64,000 nt of DNA from CAIOHW01 sp964432565 (GCA_964432565.1 CAYSOA010000001.1:129811-193810); one strand, 5' to 3'; positions 16,483-25,514 are shown, numbered from the stretch's first letter. Program-made: numbers and translations. Notes: generated from the sequence alone by a model not told the origin.

Positions 16483-19113
16483 ATGCCACGCAGCTTCTGC
16501 AGCTTCGCCTCATTGCTCGTGGCCGCAGGGCTGATGCTCCTCGACGTGGGAGTTTCCGGTGCCGCCGAGCGCCCGATGATCGAACAGATCGAAATTGATG
16601 GCGTGGCGGCGCTGACGATCGAAGAGCTTCAATCTGCGCTCGAGCTCGAGGCGGGAGACCGGTTTGATGCCGAGCGGGCCAATGGTTCGGCCCAGGGGCT
16701 CTCCGATCTGTACCGTTTTCGGGGCTATCCCCAGGTTGAAGTGCGGTCGGAGTTTGATGCGACGTTGCGACTCTGGCGTCTTCGGGTGATCGAGGGAGCG
16801 CCGGTCCGGGTTCGGGCAGTCGAAATCCTCGGCGAGGGCGCCCAGGTTCGGGCAGCGGGACGATCGTGGCGGATTCTGGAGGGCGAGCTGCTTCGAAGGT
16901 TCGAGCTTGGGCCCGGCGATGTGTTCGATCAGGAGCGCGCCGCTGCCGGTGCGAGGGCCGTGCAGTCGCTTCTTCTGGGCGAAGAGTACATCGGAGCAAA
17001 GGTCAATGAGGTTCAGGTGGTTCGCGGAGTTGGAGAGCCACCAGCATCGGAGCTTTCCGTTCGCGGTCTCCCTGCCGCAGATTGGGTGAGACTGCGAATT
17101 CGCGTCGACCCGGGCGAGAAGGTGAGCTTTGGTTTTCGCGGAAATCACTTTTTCACCCGGAATGAGCTTTTGCAGCTGGTGCGTGAGCAGAGGCTTCTCG
17201 GTCTGGGCGGAAACTACATCGAGACCCTCAAGGTTCGGTTCGAAGAAGCGTACCGGGCGTCCGGATTTCCAAATGCCTCCGTGGCTGCTTTCCCGGTCGA
17301 GCGGGCCAGTCGCTTCGAGCGTCATGTGACCTGGGTCGTCGAAGAAGGGGCTCGAGCCCGCCTGCAGCAGCTCGAGTTCGATGGAGGGGTGGCGTTTTCA
17401 CGAGCGCAGCTTGAGGAGATCTTCTGGGATGGAATCGGTGGACATCTTTCGGCCGGTGTCTACGTGCAGAAGGAGCTCGATCGTGCCGTCGAGGTTTTCA
17501 TCCAGAAGCTGAAGAGTCGGGGTTATCTGGGGGCGAGGCTTCTTAGCCTGCAGACACTGTGGAACGAGCGTCACTCCGGGGCTTCGGGCGTGGTCTTCTT
17601 TTATGAGGGGGAGCAGACCCGCGTGGGATCGGTTGAGATCGTCGGACCCGAGGCGCCCGCGTCGGACGAGGCTGCACGCATTCTTGGTGTCGGGCCGGGG
17701 GAACCGCTCAATCTCTTCGCCTTCACCGAAGGCGTTCAGAGGCTGAAATCCTGGTATCGGGATCGCGGTCATCTCGAAGTGGGGATTGTGGGCGAAGGAG
17801 GGAGTGATCTCGTTCGGTATCGTGACGATAACCGTGTTGCCGACATTCGCGTCGAAGTGGATCCTGGGCGGAAGTACCGGGTGGGATCGATCAGCATCGA
17901 GGGGCGCGGAAAGGCTGCGCTTGATGTGGTTCTTCGAGAGCTCGCGGTCAGGGAGGGGGAGGTCCTCACCGAGTCGGACATCCTGGAGAGCGAGTCGCGA
18001 CTGCGTCGTTTGGGGCTTTTTTCCAGTGCCCAGATCCGACTCGATGACGACCCCAGGGATCCGTCATTGAAGCGCGTTCTGGTCCTTCTTCAGGAAGGCG
18101 TGCCGGGACTGGTGGCCGGTGGTGTCGGGTTTCGAAATGACCTCGGCCTTCGAGCATTCGGTCAGACTTCCTACAGCAATCTCTTCGGCCGCAACCATAC
18201 CGTCGTTTTCAGTGTCAACGCCAACCGTCGTTTTGAGGAGCGTCGTGTCCCCCTCGAGTCACAGGCCCAGATCGGGTACGTCTGGCCCTGGTTCCTGATT
18301 CCAGAGATGACCTTTCGCCCCACGCTGACGTTTCAACGCACGCAATACGAAAACTTCGATGCCACATCGCTGGTGCTTGGCGGTACTCTTGAAAAACGGC
18401 TATTCCGGCGGCCCAACCTGCTGGCCACCCTTTCGTACACCCTCGAGAGGATCGAGCAGAAGGCCACCGACCCGCTCAGCATCGACAACCAGACCATTAC
18501 GATCGGCGCCCTGACGGGCTCGCTCAAGCTCGACCTGCGTAATGACCCTCTGGCGCCGACACGAGGGTTCTATGCGGGTATCTCGTACGAAATCAGCGAT
18601 CCCGCACTGCTCTCGCAGGTCGATCCGTTTCCGATCGGCTATACCCGTGTTCAGTTTCGATCCGATTACCTGCTGCCGGTCTGGCGAAATGCGAGCTGGT
18701 ATTTCTCATTTCGTACGGGGCTTGAGCGCAATACCCAGGACATTACGGATCCCCGCGTGGCGATTCCGCTGATCAAGCAGTTCACGCTAGGTGGGGCTGG
18801 AAGCCTGAGAGGGTTTCGCGAGCAGGAACTCAATGTCCAGGATATCGCGATCCGTGGAACGGCAGCTTACGTCAACTATCGCGTTCAGCTCGATCTTCCT
18901 CTTTCCGGTCCCATGCGTTTCGGCCCGTTTCTGGACGCCGCGAATCTTTTGGTCGACGAATATTCCCTGAACAAGAACCTGCGGATGGGCACGGGGCTGG
19001 GTCTGCATTACCTGACGCCGGTCGGGCCGGTGAATTTCGACCTCGGATTCAAGATTGATCCGCGACCGGATGAAGAGCCCTATCGATTCTACTTTTCGAT
19101 CGGCGTGATCTAA
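16483..19113 (+). CDS. Omp85-family outer-membrane assembly protein (BamA/TamA-like)
   Basis: Omp85 proteins insert beta-barrels into the outer membrane. The 876-residue product has a signal peptide (about 1-27), then repeated POTRA-like starts: IEQIEIDG (32), VRAVEILGEG (107), VSFGFRGN (215), LQQLEFDGG (292), VGSVEIVGP (380) and VGSISIEGR (466), suggesting about six units. The 16-strand barrel follows (about 540-876) with the conserved loop-6 motif LRGFREQE and a C-terminal hydrophobic strand. BamA usually has five POTRA and TamA three, so this is neither in its standard form. Being next to tamB argues for a TamA role; whether a separate BamA exists cannot be seen. The stop overlaps the convergent agmatinase-like gene by four bases. 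Confidence 0.9.
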   Translation: MPRSFCSFASLLVAAGLMLLDVGVSGAAERPMIEQIEIDGVAALTIEELQSALELEAGDRFDAERANGSAQGLSDLYRFRGYPQVEVRSEFDATLRLWRLRVIEGAPVRVRAVEILGEGAQVRAAGRSWRILEGELLRRFELGPGDVFDQERAAAGARAVQSLLLGEEYIGAKVNEVQVVRGVGEPPASELSVRGLPAADWVRLRIRVDPGEKVSFGFRGNHFFTRNELLQLVREQRLLGLGGNYIETLKVRFEEAYRASGFPNASVAAFPVERASRFERHVTWVVEEGARARLQQLEFDGGVAFSRAQLEEIFWDGIGGHLSAGVYVQKELDRAVEVFIQKLKSRGYLGARLLSLQTLWNERHSGASGVVFFYEGEQTRVGSVEIVGPEAPASDEAARILGVGPGEPLNLFAFTEGVQRLKSWYRDRGHLEVGIVGEGGSDLVRYRDDNRVADIRVEVDPGRKYRVGSISIEGRGKAALDVVLRELAVREGEVLTESDILESESRLRRLGLFSSAQIRLDDDPRDPSLKRVLVLLQEGVPGLVAGGVGFRNDLGLRAFGQTSYSNLFGRNHTVVFSVNANRRFEERRVPLESQAQIGYVWPWFLIPEMTFRPTLTFQRTQYENFDATSLVLGGTLEKRLFRRPNLLATLSYTLERIEQKATDPLSIDNQTITIGALTGSLKLDLRNDPLAPTRGFYAGISYEISDPALLSQVDPFPIGYTRVQFRSDYLLPVWRNASWYFSFRTGLERNTQDITDPRVAIPLIKQFTLGGAGSLRGFREQELNVQDIAIRGTAAYVNYRVQLDLPLSGPMRFGPFLDAANLLVDEYSLNKNLRMGTGLGLHYLTPVGPVNFDLGFKIDPRPDEEPYRFYFSIGVI

Positions 19114-20093
19114 GCGCGCCTTCCCTGCCTAGGGGGCGTTTTCAGGGCCATCAGGCTCAGAAACTCAAATACCAGGGCGGCTCCAAGAAGCGAGGTTAGC
19201 TCGGCGTGGTCATAGGGCGGAGAGATTTCGACGATGTCTGCACTGCAGATGAACAAGCCTTTCAAGCGTCGCACGCAATCGAGCGCTTCGCGCGAGGTCA
19301 TTCCTCCAACAACGGGCGTTCCGGTTCCTGGAGCGTAGGCGGGATCGACGCCGTCGACGTCGAACGTCACGTGCACGGGCCGTCCTTTTGCCTGAGAGTG
19401 CAGCCGTCTGAAAAACGCCTCGCGTTTCTTCAGATCGTAGAAGGCGTCAATACCGAGGATATTGATCTTCTGTCTTCGGCAATAGTCTTCCTGATCGGCG
19501 GCAGTCAGTGGCCCTCGGATTCCGATCTGGTAGACATCCCTGCCCGAAATCAGGCCTTCCTCGATGGCGCGACGGATGGGAGTTCCGTGATGGTACTTTT
19601 CTCCCCATGCGCCGTCTGCGGTGTCTGTGTGCGCGTCGAACTGAACGACGATCGGCTTTCCGAATTTTTTATGGATGGCCCGCAGCTCTGGCAACAGGAT
19701 CGAGTGATCTCCTCCCACGAGGATGGTTCGGGCCCCCTGGGTGAGGACTTCGCTCACGTGCCTCTCGACGTTCTTGAAGGTAGCCTGCAGGTTCAGGGGA
19801 TTGACCGACACGTCTCCGCCGTCGATGACGTTGAGCTGGTCATAGACATGCACCCCCAGAACGGGATGAAAATTGCGGTTCAGAGCGGAGGCCTCTCGAA
19901 CGGCCTTGGGGGCGAACCGGGCCCCGGGCCGATAGCTGGTGCCCCCGTCGAAAGGTACCCCGAGGATGGCGACATCGACTTGCTTTCCTTTTAAATCAGG
20001 CAGATAGGGCAGGCGATTGAAGGTCGAGACGTCCCCGAACCGGGGGCTCTGCAGCGGATTTCTGGGGCGGAAGTCTTCAGGGGAGGGTTTCAT
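19110..20093 (-). CDS. speB: Agmatinase / ureohydrolase family protein
   Basis: Members hydrolyse guanidino compounds to urea; agmatinase yields putrescine. The 327-residue product has the manganese-binding motifs GGDHSI, FDAHTDT and DVDGVDPAYAPGTG in order, and TSYRPGARFAPKAVRE near the N-terminus. Size and motifs fit SpeB, but guanidinobutyrase and related enzymes share them, so the substrate is not certain. A well-formed promoter lies directly upstream with only nine bases between -10 and ATG. Monocistronic and divergent from rplM. Confidence 0.85.
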   Translation of the reverse strand: MKPSPEDFRPRNPLQSPRFGDVSTFNRLPYLPDLKGKQVDVAILGVPFDGGTSYRPGARFAPKAVREASALNRNFHPVLGVHVYDQLNVIDGGDVSVNPLNLQATFKNVERHVSEVLTQGARTILVGGDHSILLPELRAIHKKFGKPIVVQFDAHTDTADGAWGEKYHHGTPIRRAIEEGLISGRDVYQIGIRGPLTAADQEDYCRRQKINILGIDAFYDLKKREAFFRRLHSQAKGRPVHVTFDVDGVDPAYAPGTGTPVVGGMTSREALDCVRRLKGLFICSADIVEISPPYDHAELTSLLGAALVFEFLSLMALKTPPRQGRRA

Positions 20094-20102
20094 GTGCCCG
20101 AG

Positions 20103-20131
20103 ATCATAGGTGAAAAACCCGTTGACTTCAA
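20103..20131 (-). promoter_or_regulatory. Promoter of speB, near-leaderless
   Basis: On the minus strand TTGAAG, a 17-base spacer and TATGAT, ending nine bases before the ATG. No Shine-Dalgarno is present. The -35 overlaps the -35 of the rplM promoter on the other strand within the inverted repeat GTTGACTTCAAC (20121-20132). Confidence 0.6.
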
Positions 20132-20148
20132 CTTGGCCATCCTATAGT
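20122..20148 (+). promoter_or_regulatory. Promoter of rplM-rpsI, near-leaderless
   Basis: TTGACT and TATAGT with a 15-base spacer, shorter than ideal; the -10 ends 11 bases before the rplM ATG. Back-to-back with the speB promoter. Confidence 0.45.
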
Positions 20149-20159
20149 TCCAGCCGTCT

Positions 20160-20657
20160 ATGTTGCAGAAGAAGACTTACCAAGGAAAACAAAAGGGCCC
20201 TCATTATTTTGAACCGAAGGGACCGAACGCTCCCAAGTGGTACGTGGTGGATGCGAAGGATCAGGTCCTTGGCCGCCTTGCCACTGTTGTGGCGCGGACG
20301 ATCGTCGGGAAAACCAAGGCGACTTACACGCGCCACGCCGACACGGGCGACTTCGTCGTCGTGTTGAATGCGGACAAGGTGGTTCTCACTGGAAACAAGG
20401 AGAACGACAAGCTTTACCGTCGTCACACCGGTTACGTGGGCGGCTTGAAAACGGCGACTGCTGCTCAGATGCGCGCTCGTCATCCAGAAGAGATCATTCG
20501 TCTGGCCGTCTGGGGCATGACCAACAAGTCCACCCTCGCCCGGCACCAGATGAAGAAGTTGAAGGTGTTCGCTGGAGCCGAGCATCCGCATGCAGCTCAG
20601 AACCCCCAGCCGCTGCCGGTCGGGGTGACCCGCCGCACGAATCTGGCTGCCAAGTAA
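20160..20657 (+). CDS. rplM: Large ribosomal subunit protein uL13
   Basis: L13 is an early-assembly protein of the 50S subunit. The 165-residue product has the family core WYVVDAKDQVLGRLA, GDFVVVLNADKVVLTG and the VWGMTNKSTLARHQMKKLKVF region. It is about 20 residues longer than E. coli L13: the N-terminus is extended by roughly 10 residues and the C-terminus is also longer. The start is the first ATG after the promoter; no Shine-Dalgarno. Cotranscribed with rpsI, the standard pair. Confidence 0.97.
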   Translation: MLQKKTYQGKQKGPHYFEPKGPNAPKWYVVDAKDQVLGRLATVVARTIVGKTKATYTRHADTGDFVVVLNADKVVLTGNKENDKLYRRHTGYVGGLKTATAAQMRARHPEEIIRLAVWGMTNKSTLARHQMKKLKVFAGAEHPHAAQNPQPLPVGVTRRTNLAAK

Positions 20658-20674
20658 GGTAAAAAGGAAGTTTC

Positions 20675-21073
20675 ATGGAAAAGCAGACCCACAAAGTTGG
20701 TAAGAGAAAGACGGCGATTGCCCGCGTATACATTCGTCCCCGTGCGGGCGAAGAAGGCGTGATCGTGGTGAACGAGCGCGAGTTCGCTGAGTATTTCCCG
20801 CGTCCTACGAGCCGGATGATGATCATGCAGGCGCTAGAGATGACGTCGCTGGTCGGTCACTATGACATCAAGATCAATGTGAAGGGTGGCGGTAAGTCCG
20901 GTCAGGCCGGTGCTGTTCGTCACGGGATTGCTCGCGGACTGGTGCGGATTGATCCAGCCCTACGTCCAATCTTGAAGAAGGCCGGCTTCCTGACGCGTGA
21001 CTCGCGTGAAGTCGAGCGAAAGAAGTACGGTCTCGCCGGCGCTCGCCGACGCTTCCAGTACTCGAAGCGCTAA
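20675..21073 (+). CDS. rpsI: Small ribosomal subunit protein uS9
   Basis: S9 sits in the head of the 30S subunit and its basic C-terminal tail reaches the P-site tRNA. The 132-residue product has the normal length, VGKRKTAIARVYIRP near the start, the GGGKSGQAGAVRHGIAR core and the conserved end GARRRFQYSKR. AAGGAAG precedes the start by about five bases. A strong terminator follows 31 bases later. Confidence 0.98.
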   Translation: MEKQTHKVGKRKTAIARVYIRPRAGEEGVIVVNEREFAEYFPRPTSRMMIMQALEMTSLVGHYDIKINVKGGGKSGQAGAVRHGIARGLVRIDPALRPILKKAGFLTRDSREVERKKYGLAGARRRFQYSKR

Positions 21074-21104
21074 TTCTTCGAAGGTTCTTTATCTGCAACA
21101 AGAG

Positions 21105-21139
21105 GCGGCTCGGCGAGAAATCGTCGGGCCGCTTTTTTT
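21105..21139 (+). terminator. Intrinsic terminator after rpsI
   Basis: A 12-base-pair stem with two G-U pairs (21105-21116 with 21121-21132), a GAAA tetraloop and seven T residues. The T-tract touches the stop of the convergent orphan gene. Confidence 0.92.
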
Positions 21140-21719
21140 ATGCCGCCTGAAACGCTGGGTCCGACTCGCTGTCGAGAGCGAGTATCCAGTACTCCAGCGC
21201 GCGCCCGTACTCATGTGCGGCCAGAGTGCGCTCCTCATACGAGAACCGACTTTCTTTCTCCGGGGCTTGAGGGGGCTCGAGCAGGAATCGGCCGCGGGAC
21301 ACGAGGCGTGCCAGTCGGGTGTCTTGTAGATGGATCTGGGGCGTTAGCCTTGTGAGGCGCTCGTGCGCCGAATCGAGCAGTGAGCGGGAGGCACCCTCCA
21401 TTTCCTGGTTGTGGAGGGTTCGCTGTATCGACGGGGGGGGCGCGGCGTGTTCCTGCTCAAGGGAGTTCATGTAGTCGAGTTTGGCTTCGTGCCAGAGGGC
21501 TAGCGTCAGGTGGTTGACGGTTCTCGCCCAGCGCTCTGCAGCCAGACCCGCAGTTGCGCTGCCCAGGGAGCGGGTCTCCAGGGCGTGCTCGTACATGGCG
21601 CGAATTTCCTGTGCAGAAATGGAGGGGAATGCACGGCGTTTCCACTGATGGGCGACACCGGCATCGATGACGCTTCGGTAGGCACGCTCGAATTCTGCAT
21701 CAAGATTGTCGGAGTCCAT
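21138..21719 (-). CDS. Hypothetical protein, mostly helical
   Basis: The 193-residue product is soluble, acidic overall and predicted alpha-helical, without signal peptide or membrane segment. It contains no motif I know. It is convergent with rpsI, and diverges from the QEGLA-motif gene with a 66-base gap. A larger open frame overlaps it on the other strand, but composition and the intergenic layout favour this one. Function unknown. Confidence 0.6.
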   Translation of the reverse strand: MDSDNLDAEFERAYRSVIDAGVAHQWKRRAFPSISAQEIRAMYEHALETRSLGSATAGLAAERWARTVNHLTLALWHEAKLDYMNSLEQEHAAPPPSIQRTLHNQEMEGASRSLLDSAHERLTRLTPQIHLQDTRLARLVSRGRFLLEPPQAPEKESRFSYEERTLAAHEYGRALEYWILALDSESDPAFQAA

Positions 21720-21785
21720 ACCCCTTTGGCTGCAACGTATGGGCCGGGGTTTGGTCGTGGGTTGGGTTGTGTCATTCTAGAGGGG

Positions 21786-23087
21786 ATGGGATGGACGACG
21801 CTCAAGGAAAAAGTCAGGCGACTTTCGGTCAGGATAGTCGAAGCCCAGAGGCCGATTCGAATTCTGGATGCGATCAAGTGGGATGCGTCGATTGAAGAGG
21901 TGCTGAGGCGCGGAATGACCCATCCCAAACTCAGGGCCATTCCTCGGGTCGGTCGAGACTATTATGAAGGTCGGCCGTTGATGTTTGATCCCCAAAAGAA
22001 AATCGAGGAATTCGAGGATATTTCAAAGGATGTTTCGGCCGTTCTTGGGGAAAAGGATGAGTTGGGAAGGCTGCTGCGCACCATTTGTGAACAGTATGCC
22101 GACACCGTTCGAATGCTCCAGTCGCGAGGAACTCCCGACTTTGGGCACTATAGTCGCAAGCTGTATGGCTCACCAAAGGACCGTCTTTCGGGTGAGACGT
22201 TGACGGTCGCAGAACTGGGTCAATGGATGCATGAAATTCTTGCGGGCCTTGGAGAATCCATGGGTGAGCCCTACCGGAAGAATTTGTCCGCCCAGCAGGT
22301 GGTCGACGAGCTGAACCGACGATTCGCAGGCTGTTTCGAGGGTGGCCAGGTTCAAGCGCGCATCTCGGATGAGATTCTTTCGGACGCTGCCGCTGGCGGA
22401 GACGTCATCAAGATTCGAGAGGGAGCGCTCTTTTCAAAAAGAGAAATTGACGTCTACGAAGTTCACGAAGGCTGGGTTCATGCGGGGACGTCACTTAATG
22501 GCCGTTCGCAAGCGGTTGCCCAGTGGCTTTCGCGCGGTCCCCCGCGCTGCGCGGGAACCCAGGAGGGGCTTGCCGTCTTGCTCGAGATCTTCACCTTTCG
22601 CGCCCATCCGCGCAGAGCCCGTCAAATCAATGACCGTATCCTGGGAATCGACAGGGCGGAAGACGGCGCTGACGTCCTTGAGTTGATCGAGTTTTATCGG
22701 ACCGAAGGGTATTCCGAGGAGGAATGCCTGTTCAACGCGATTCGAATCTTCAGGGGGGGCTGCGTGGAGGGAGGCGCTCCATTCACCAAGGACATCTCGT
22801 ACTGCAAGGGGTTCGTGGAAAACTACAATTTCATGCGGGCGGCAATCCGGGCGGGGCACCCGGAGTTGATTCCCTTTCTCTTTGTTGGCAAACTTTCCGT
22901 AGAAGACGTTCCTTTGCTGTATCGTAAGCATCGGGAGGGGCTGGTCGATGCACCGGCATTCCTGCCTCCCCCCTTTGCAGATCTGAGCGGAGTGGCCGTC
23001 TGGATGGGGTTTTCGAGCTTCCTGAATCGCGTCGATCTTTCTCGGGTTCAGGAGCATTACAATGCGTTGTTTCGGCAACATCTTTGA
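21786..23087 (+). CDS. QEGLA-motif DUF1704 protein, putative metallocarboxypeptidase
   Basis: The 433-residue product belongs to the family annotated as flavohemoglobin expression-modulating QEGLA-motif protein (DUF1704). Members share the active-site pattern of eukaryotic MATCAP tyrosine carboxypeptidases: HEGWVH (residues 227-232, HExxxH) and QEGLA (259-263), whose glutamate would complete the zinc site. The bacterial substrate is unknown. The frame is open for another 92 codons upstream, but that stretch lies antisense to the orphan gene; the ATG giving MGWTTLKEK is preferred. TTGGTC and CATTCT boxes separated by 16 bases end just seven bases before it. Confidence 0.85.
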   Translation: MGWTTLKEKVRRLSVRIVEAQRPIRILDAIKWDASIEEVLRRGMTHPKLRAIPRVGRDYYEGRPLMFDPQKKIEEFEDISKDVSAVLGEKDELGRLLRTICEQYADTVRMLQSRGTPDFGHYSRKLYGSPKDRLSGETLTVAELGQWMHEILAGLGESMGEPYRKNLSAQQVVDELNRRFAGCFEGGQVQARISDEILSDAAAGGDVIKIREGALFSKREIDVYEVHEGWVHAGTSLNGRSQAVAQWLSRGPPRCAGTQEGLAVLLEIFTFRAHPRRARQINDRILGIDRAEDGADVLELIEFYRTEGYSEEECLFNAIRIFRGGCVEGGAPFTKDISYCKGFVENYNFMRAAIRAGHPELIPFLFVGKLSVEDVPLLYRKHREGLVDAPAFLPPPFADLSGVAVWMGFSSFLNRVDLSRVQEHYNALFRQHL

Positions 23088-23138
23088 ACGTGGTGCCGAA
23101 GCGATTTGGACGGTCCAGGGACGAAAGGGCGGAGTTTC

Positions 23139-23966
23139 ATGGCGATGCGAATGGCAGGAGTCGGCAGGGGTTTGGCTGCAGTGGTCGTGGGCATCGTCAC
23201 AGCTTCGGCTGCCGGTGCGGCAGTGATCGCCACGGTCAATAAGAAGGAGCTGACCGACAAGGATCTGGTCACGTCTCTGGGGCAGTTCAACGAGGGGCAG
23301 CGCAACAACATCCTCAAGGATCCAACCAACCGGCGCCAGATTCTGCTAAGCATGATCGACCAGGAGCTTCTGAACCAGGAGGCCGAACGCCAGAAGATTG
23401 GTGAAGATGAGCAGATTCGGATGGCGGTCGAGGCCTTTCGGCGCCAGCAGATGGTGGCGCGTCTTCTCGAAAAGAACCTGTCGAGCCGCGTGACCGAATC
23501 GGCTGCTCGCAAGTTTTATGACAAAAACAAGCTGCTGTTCAATACCGACCAGGTTCGTGCCCAGCATATCCTGGTGGCGACGGACGTCGAGGCCCGCGAA
23601 GTACTGAAGAAGTTGAAGGCGGCTGATGCCGATTTCCAGAAGCTCGCCGAGCAGGCGTCCAAAGATCCATCCGCCAAGAACAACCGTGGCGAGCTTGGGT
23701 TTTTTACTCGTGACCAGCTCGACCAGGAGTTCACCAAGGCTGCCTTTGCCGGTTCGCCCGGCGACATCGTTGGTCCGGTCAAGACCGTCTACGGCTACCA
23801 TCTGATCAAGGTGATCGAGAAAAAACCTGGTAAGACCATGCCCTTCGAAGAAGTGGAAGGGAAGGCCACGGGGCTGCTTCGACAGAAGCTCGGTCAGGAA
23901 TACCTCGAGAAGCTCCGGCAGCAGGCCAGAATTCAGATCAACGAAAAAGATCTCGAGAAGCTCTGA
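23139..23966 (+). CDS. PpiC/SurA-type peptidyl-prolyl isomerase, periplasmic
   Basis: This 275-residue parvulin-type foldase probably helps envelope proteins fold. A signal peptide covers about residues 1-26, a SurA-N-like helical chaperone domain about 30-130, and one parvulin domain about 135-245 (QVRAQHILVATD, KNNRGELGFFTRDQLDQEF, VGPVKTVYGYHLIKV). SurA has two parvulin domains, so this is closer to PrsA/PpiC-like single-domain forms. GGAG lies four bases before the chosen ATG; ATGs at 23145 and 23151 are alternatives. It ends 27 bases from the convergent regulator gene, with no clear terminator between. Confidence 0.88.
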   Translation: MAMRMAGVGRGLAAVVVGIVTASAAGAAVIATVNKKELTDKDLVTSLGQFNEGQRNNILKDPTNRRQILLSMIDQELLNQEAERQKIGEDEQIRMAVEAFRRQQMVARLLEKNLSSRVTESAARKFYDKNKLLFNTDQVRAQHILVATDVEAREVLKKLKAADADFQKLAEQASKDPSAKNNRGELGFFTRDQLDQEFTKAAFAGSPGDIVGPVKTVYGYHLIKVIEKKPGKTMPFEEVEGKATGLLRQKLGQEYLEKLRQQARIQINEKDLEKL

Positions 23967-23993
23967 GAACCTCCGGTTGTCAGGTCGGCCGGC

Positions 23994-25514
23994 TCAGGAA
24001 CGAGGCCGCGAGCTGTAGTCCCTTGCGTGAATGCCGTACTTCTCGAGCTTCCGAAGGAGTGTTTTCTTCGGGATGTTGGCGTGAAGCGCCGTCTGGTTGA
24101 TCCTTCCATTGAAGGCCTTTAGGGCGCTGATCAGAAACTGTCGCTCGAACTCCTCCTTGCTTGCCTGAAAGTCGAGCTTTTCGACGGAGAGCTGGAAGCC
24201 GACATCAATGGTCTTTGGAAGCGGTCCGTTCCCGGAGTCCGACTCCTGATCGAGCGTATCGGCGTCGATCTCGTGCACATCGTCGGGCGAGTCCATCAGC
24301 CGCCGTCCCGTGATGCTTGAGGGAAGGCTCTCGGTCGTGATCTGGTTTCCGGTCTCGATGACGAAAGCGTGTTCGATCACGTTTTCGAGCTCGCGGATGT
24401 TTCCGTGCCACGAGTGTTTTTTTAGAAGTTCCAGTGCATCATCCTCGAGCCCGGTGATGAGCTTGAGCTCGCCCCGCTGGAGGCGGGATGCCGCCGAGCT
24501 TCCGCTGCGATGCTGCTGGTTGAACTTCTCGATGAAGTATCGAATCAGGTGCTCGATGTCGTTGCGACGGTCTCTAAGCGGGGGAAGCTGAACCGGAAGG
24601 ACGTTCAGCCGGTAGAACAGGTCCTCGCGAAACTCTCCCGTCCGAATCATCTCCTCGAGGTTGCGATTGGTCGCGGCGACAATCCTGACGTCGACTTCAA
24701 TCTCGCGGTTCGCTCCAACAGGAGTGAATCGACGGGTCTGCAGGGCCCGCAAAAGCTTGACCTGCATCCCTGCCGAGATGTCGCCGATTTCATCGAGAAA
24801 CAGGGTTCCCCCGTCGGCATACTGGAATTTTCCGATCTTGCGCTGGTCCGCTCCTGTGAATGCGCCCTTTTCGTGTCCAAAAAATTCGCTTTCGATCAGA
24901 TTCTCGGGAATGGCCGAGCAGTTGACCGTGACGAATCGGTTGTCCTTTCGGGGGCTATTGTAGTGTAGCGCCTGGGCGACAAGTTCCTTGCCCGTTCCAC
25001 TCTCGCCCCGAATCAGGACGGCGGTTTCGACCTGGGACAGCTTGTCGATGACTGAAAAGACGCGCTTCATTTCGGAACTCTGCCCGACAAACTCGGTTCC
25101 GTTGGGCATCTTGAAGACCGGTGCCGAGAGGGCGACACCCTTGACGAGGTTATGTGCCTTGAGTGCCTTGTCGACCATGTAGACCAGGTTTTCGGCCTTG
25201 ATCGGCTTTTCAAGGTAGTTGTAGGCGCCTTGCTTCGTGGCCTCGATGGCATCGCGCACATTGGCGAATGCGGTCAGGATGATGACGATGATCGAGGGGT
25301 CGTAGGCCTTGATCTCCTTCAGGGCCTCAAGACCTGAGAGTCGCGGCATGTTGACGTCCATCAGGACCAGATTGTAGCGCCCTGCTCGGACCTTGTTGAC
25401 CGCCTCTTCGCCGTCTGAAGCCTGCTCGACATCATGGTTTCCCTCCGAAAGGGCCTCGGCCACGGTCAGCCTGAGATCGGCATCGTCATCCACGACAAGT
25501 ACTTTGAACTTCAT
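23994..25514 (-). CDS. NtrC-family sigma-54-dependent response regulator
   Basis: The 506-residue protein has a receiver domain (about 3-118, phospho-acceptor D53 in LVLMDVNMP), an AAA+ domain (about 145-380) with Walker A GESGTGKE (170-177), the sigma-54 contact loop GAFTGA (217-222) and Walker B LFLDEIGD (238-245), and a Fis-type helix-turn-helix at the C-terminus (NQTALHANIPKKTLLRKL). It activates transcription from sigma-54 promoters when phosphorylated. Its ATG overlaps the stop of the upstream CHASE2 kinase gene (ATGA), which is its probable cognate sensor. Targets are unknown. Confidence 0.95.
   Translation of the reverse strand: MKFKVLVVDDDADLRLTVAEALSEGNHDVEQASDGEEAVNKVRAGRYNLVLMDVNMPRLSGLEALKEIKAYDPSIIVIILTAFANVRDAIEATKQGAYNYLEKPIKAENLVYMVDKALKAHNLVKGVALSAPVFKMPNGTEFVGQSSEMKRVFSVIDKLSQVETAVLIRGESGTGKELVAQALHYNSPRKDNRFVTVNCSAIPENLIESEFFGHEKGAFTGADQRKIGKFQYADGGTLFLDEIGDISAGMQVKLLRALQTRRFTPVGANREIEVDVRIVAATNRNLEEMIRTGEFREDLFYRLNVLPVQLPPLRDRRNDIEHLIRYFIEKFNQQHRSGSSAASRLQRGELKLITGLEDDALELLKKHSWHGNIRELENVIEHAFVIETGNQITTESLPSSITGRRLMDSPDDVHEIDADTLDQESDSGNGPLPKTIDVGFQLSVEKLDFQASKEEFERQFLISALKAFNGRINQTALHANIPKKTLLRKLEKYGIHARDYSSRPRS

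Noticed and set aside
21510..21785. Upstream extension of the QEGLA-motif gene by 92 codons
   Set aside because: It overlaps an opposed gene and its translation looks random; the family start fits the ATG at 21786.
23967..23993. Intrinsic terminator between the ppiC-like gene and the regulator gene
   Set aside because: Short GC complementarity is present but no stable stem with a T run is found.
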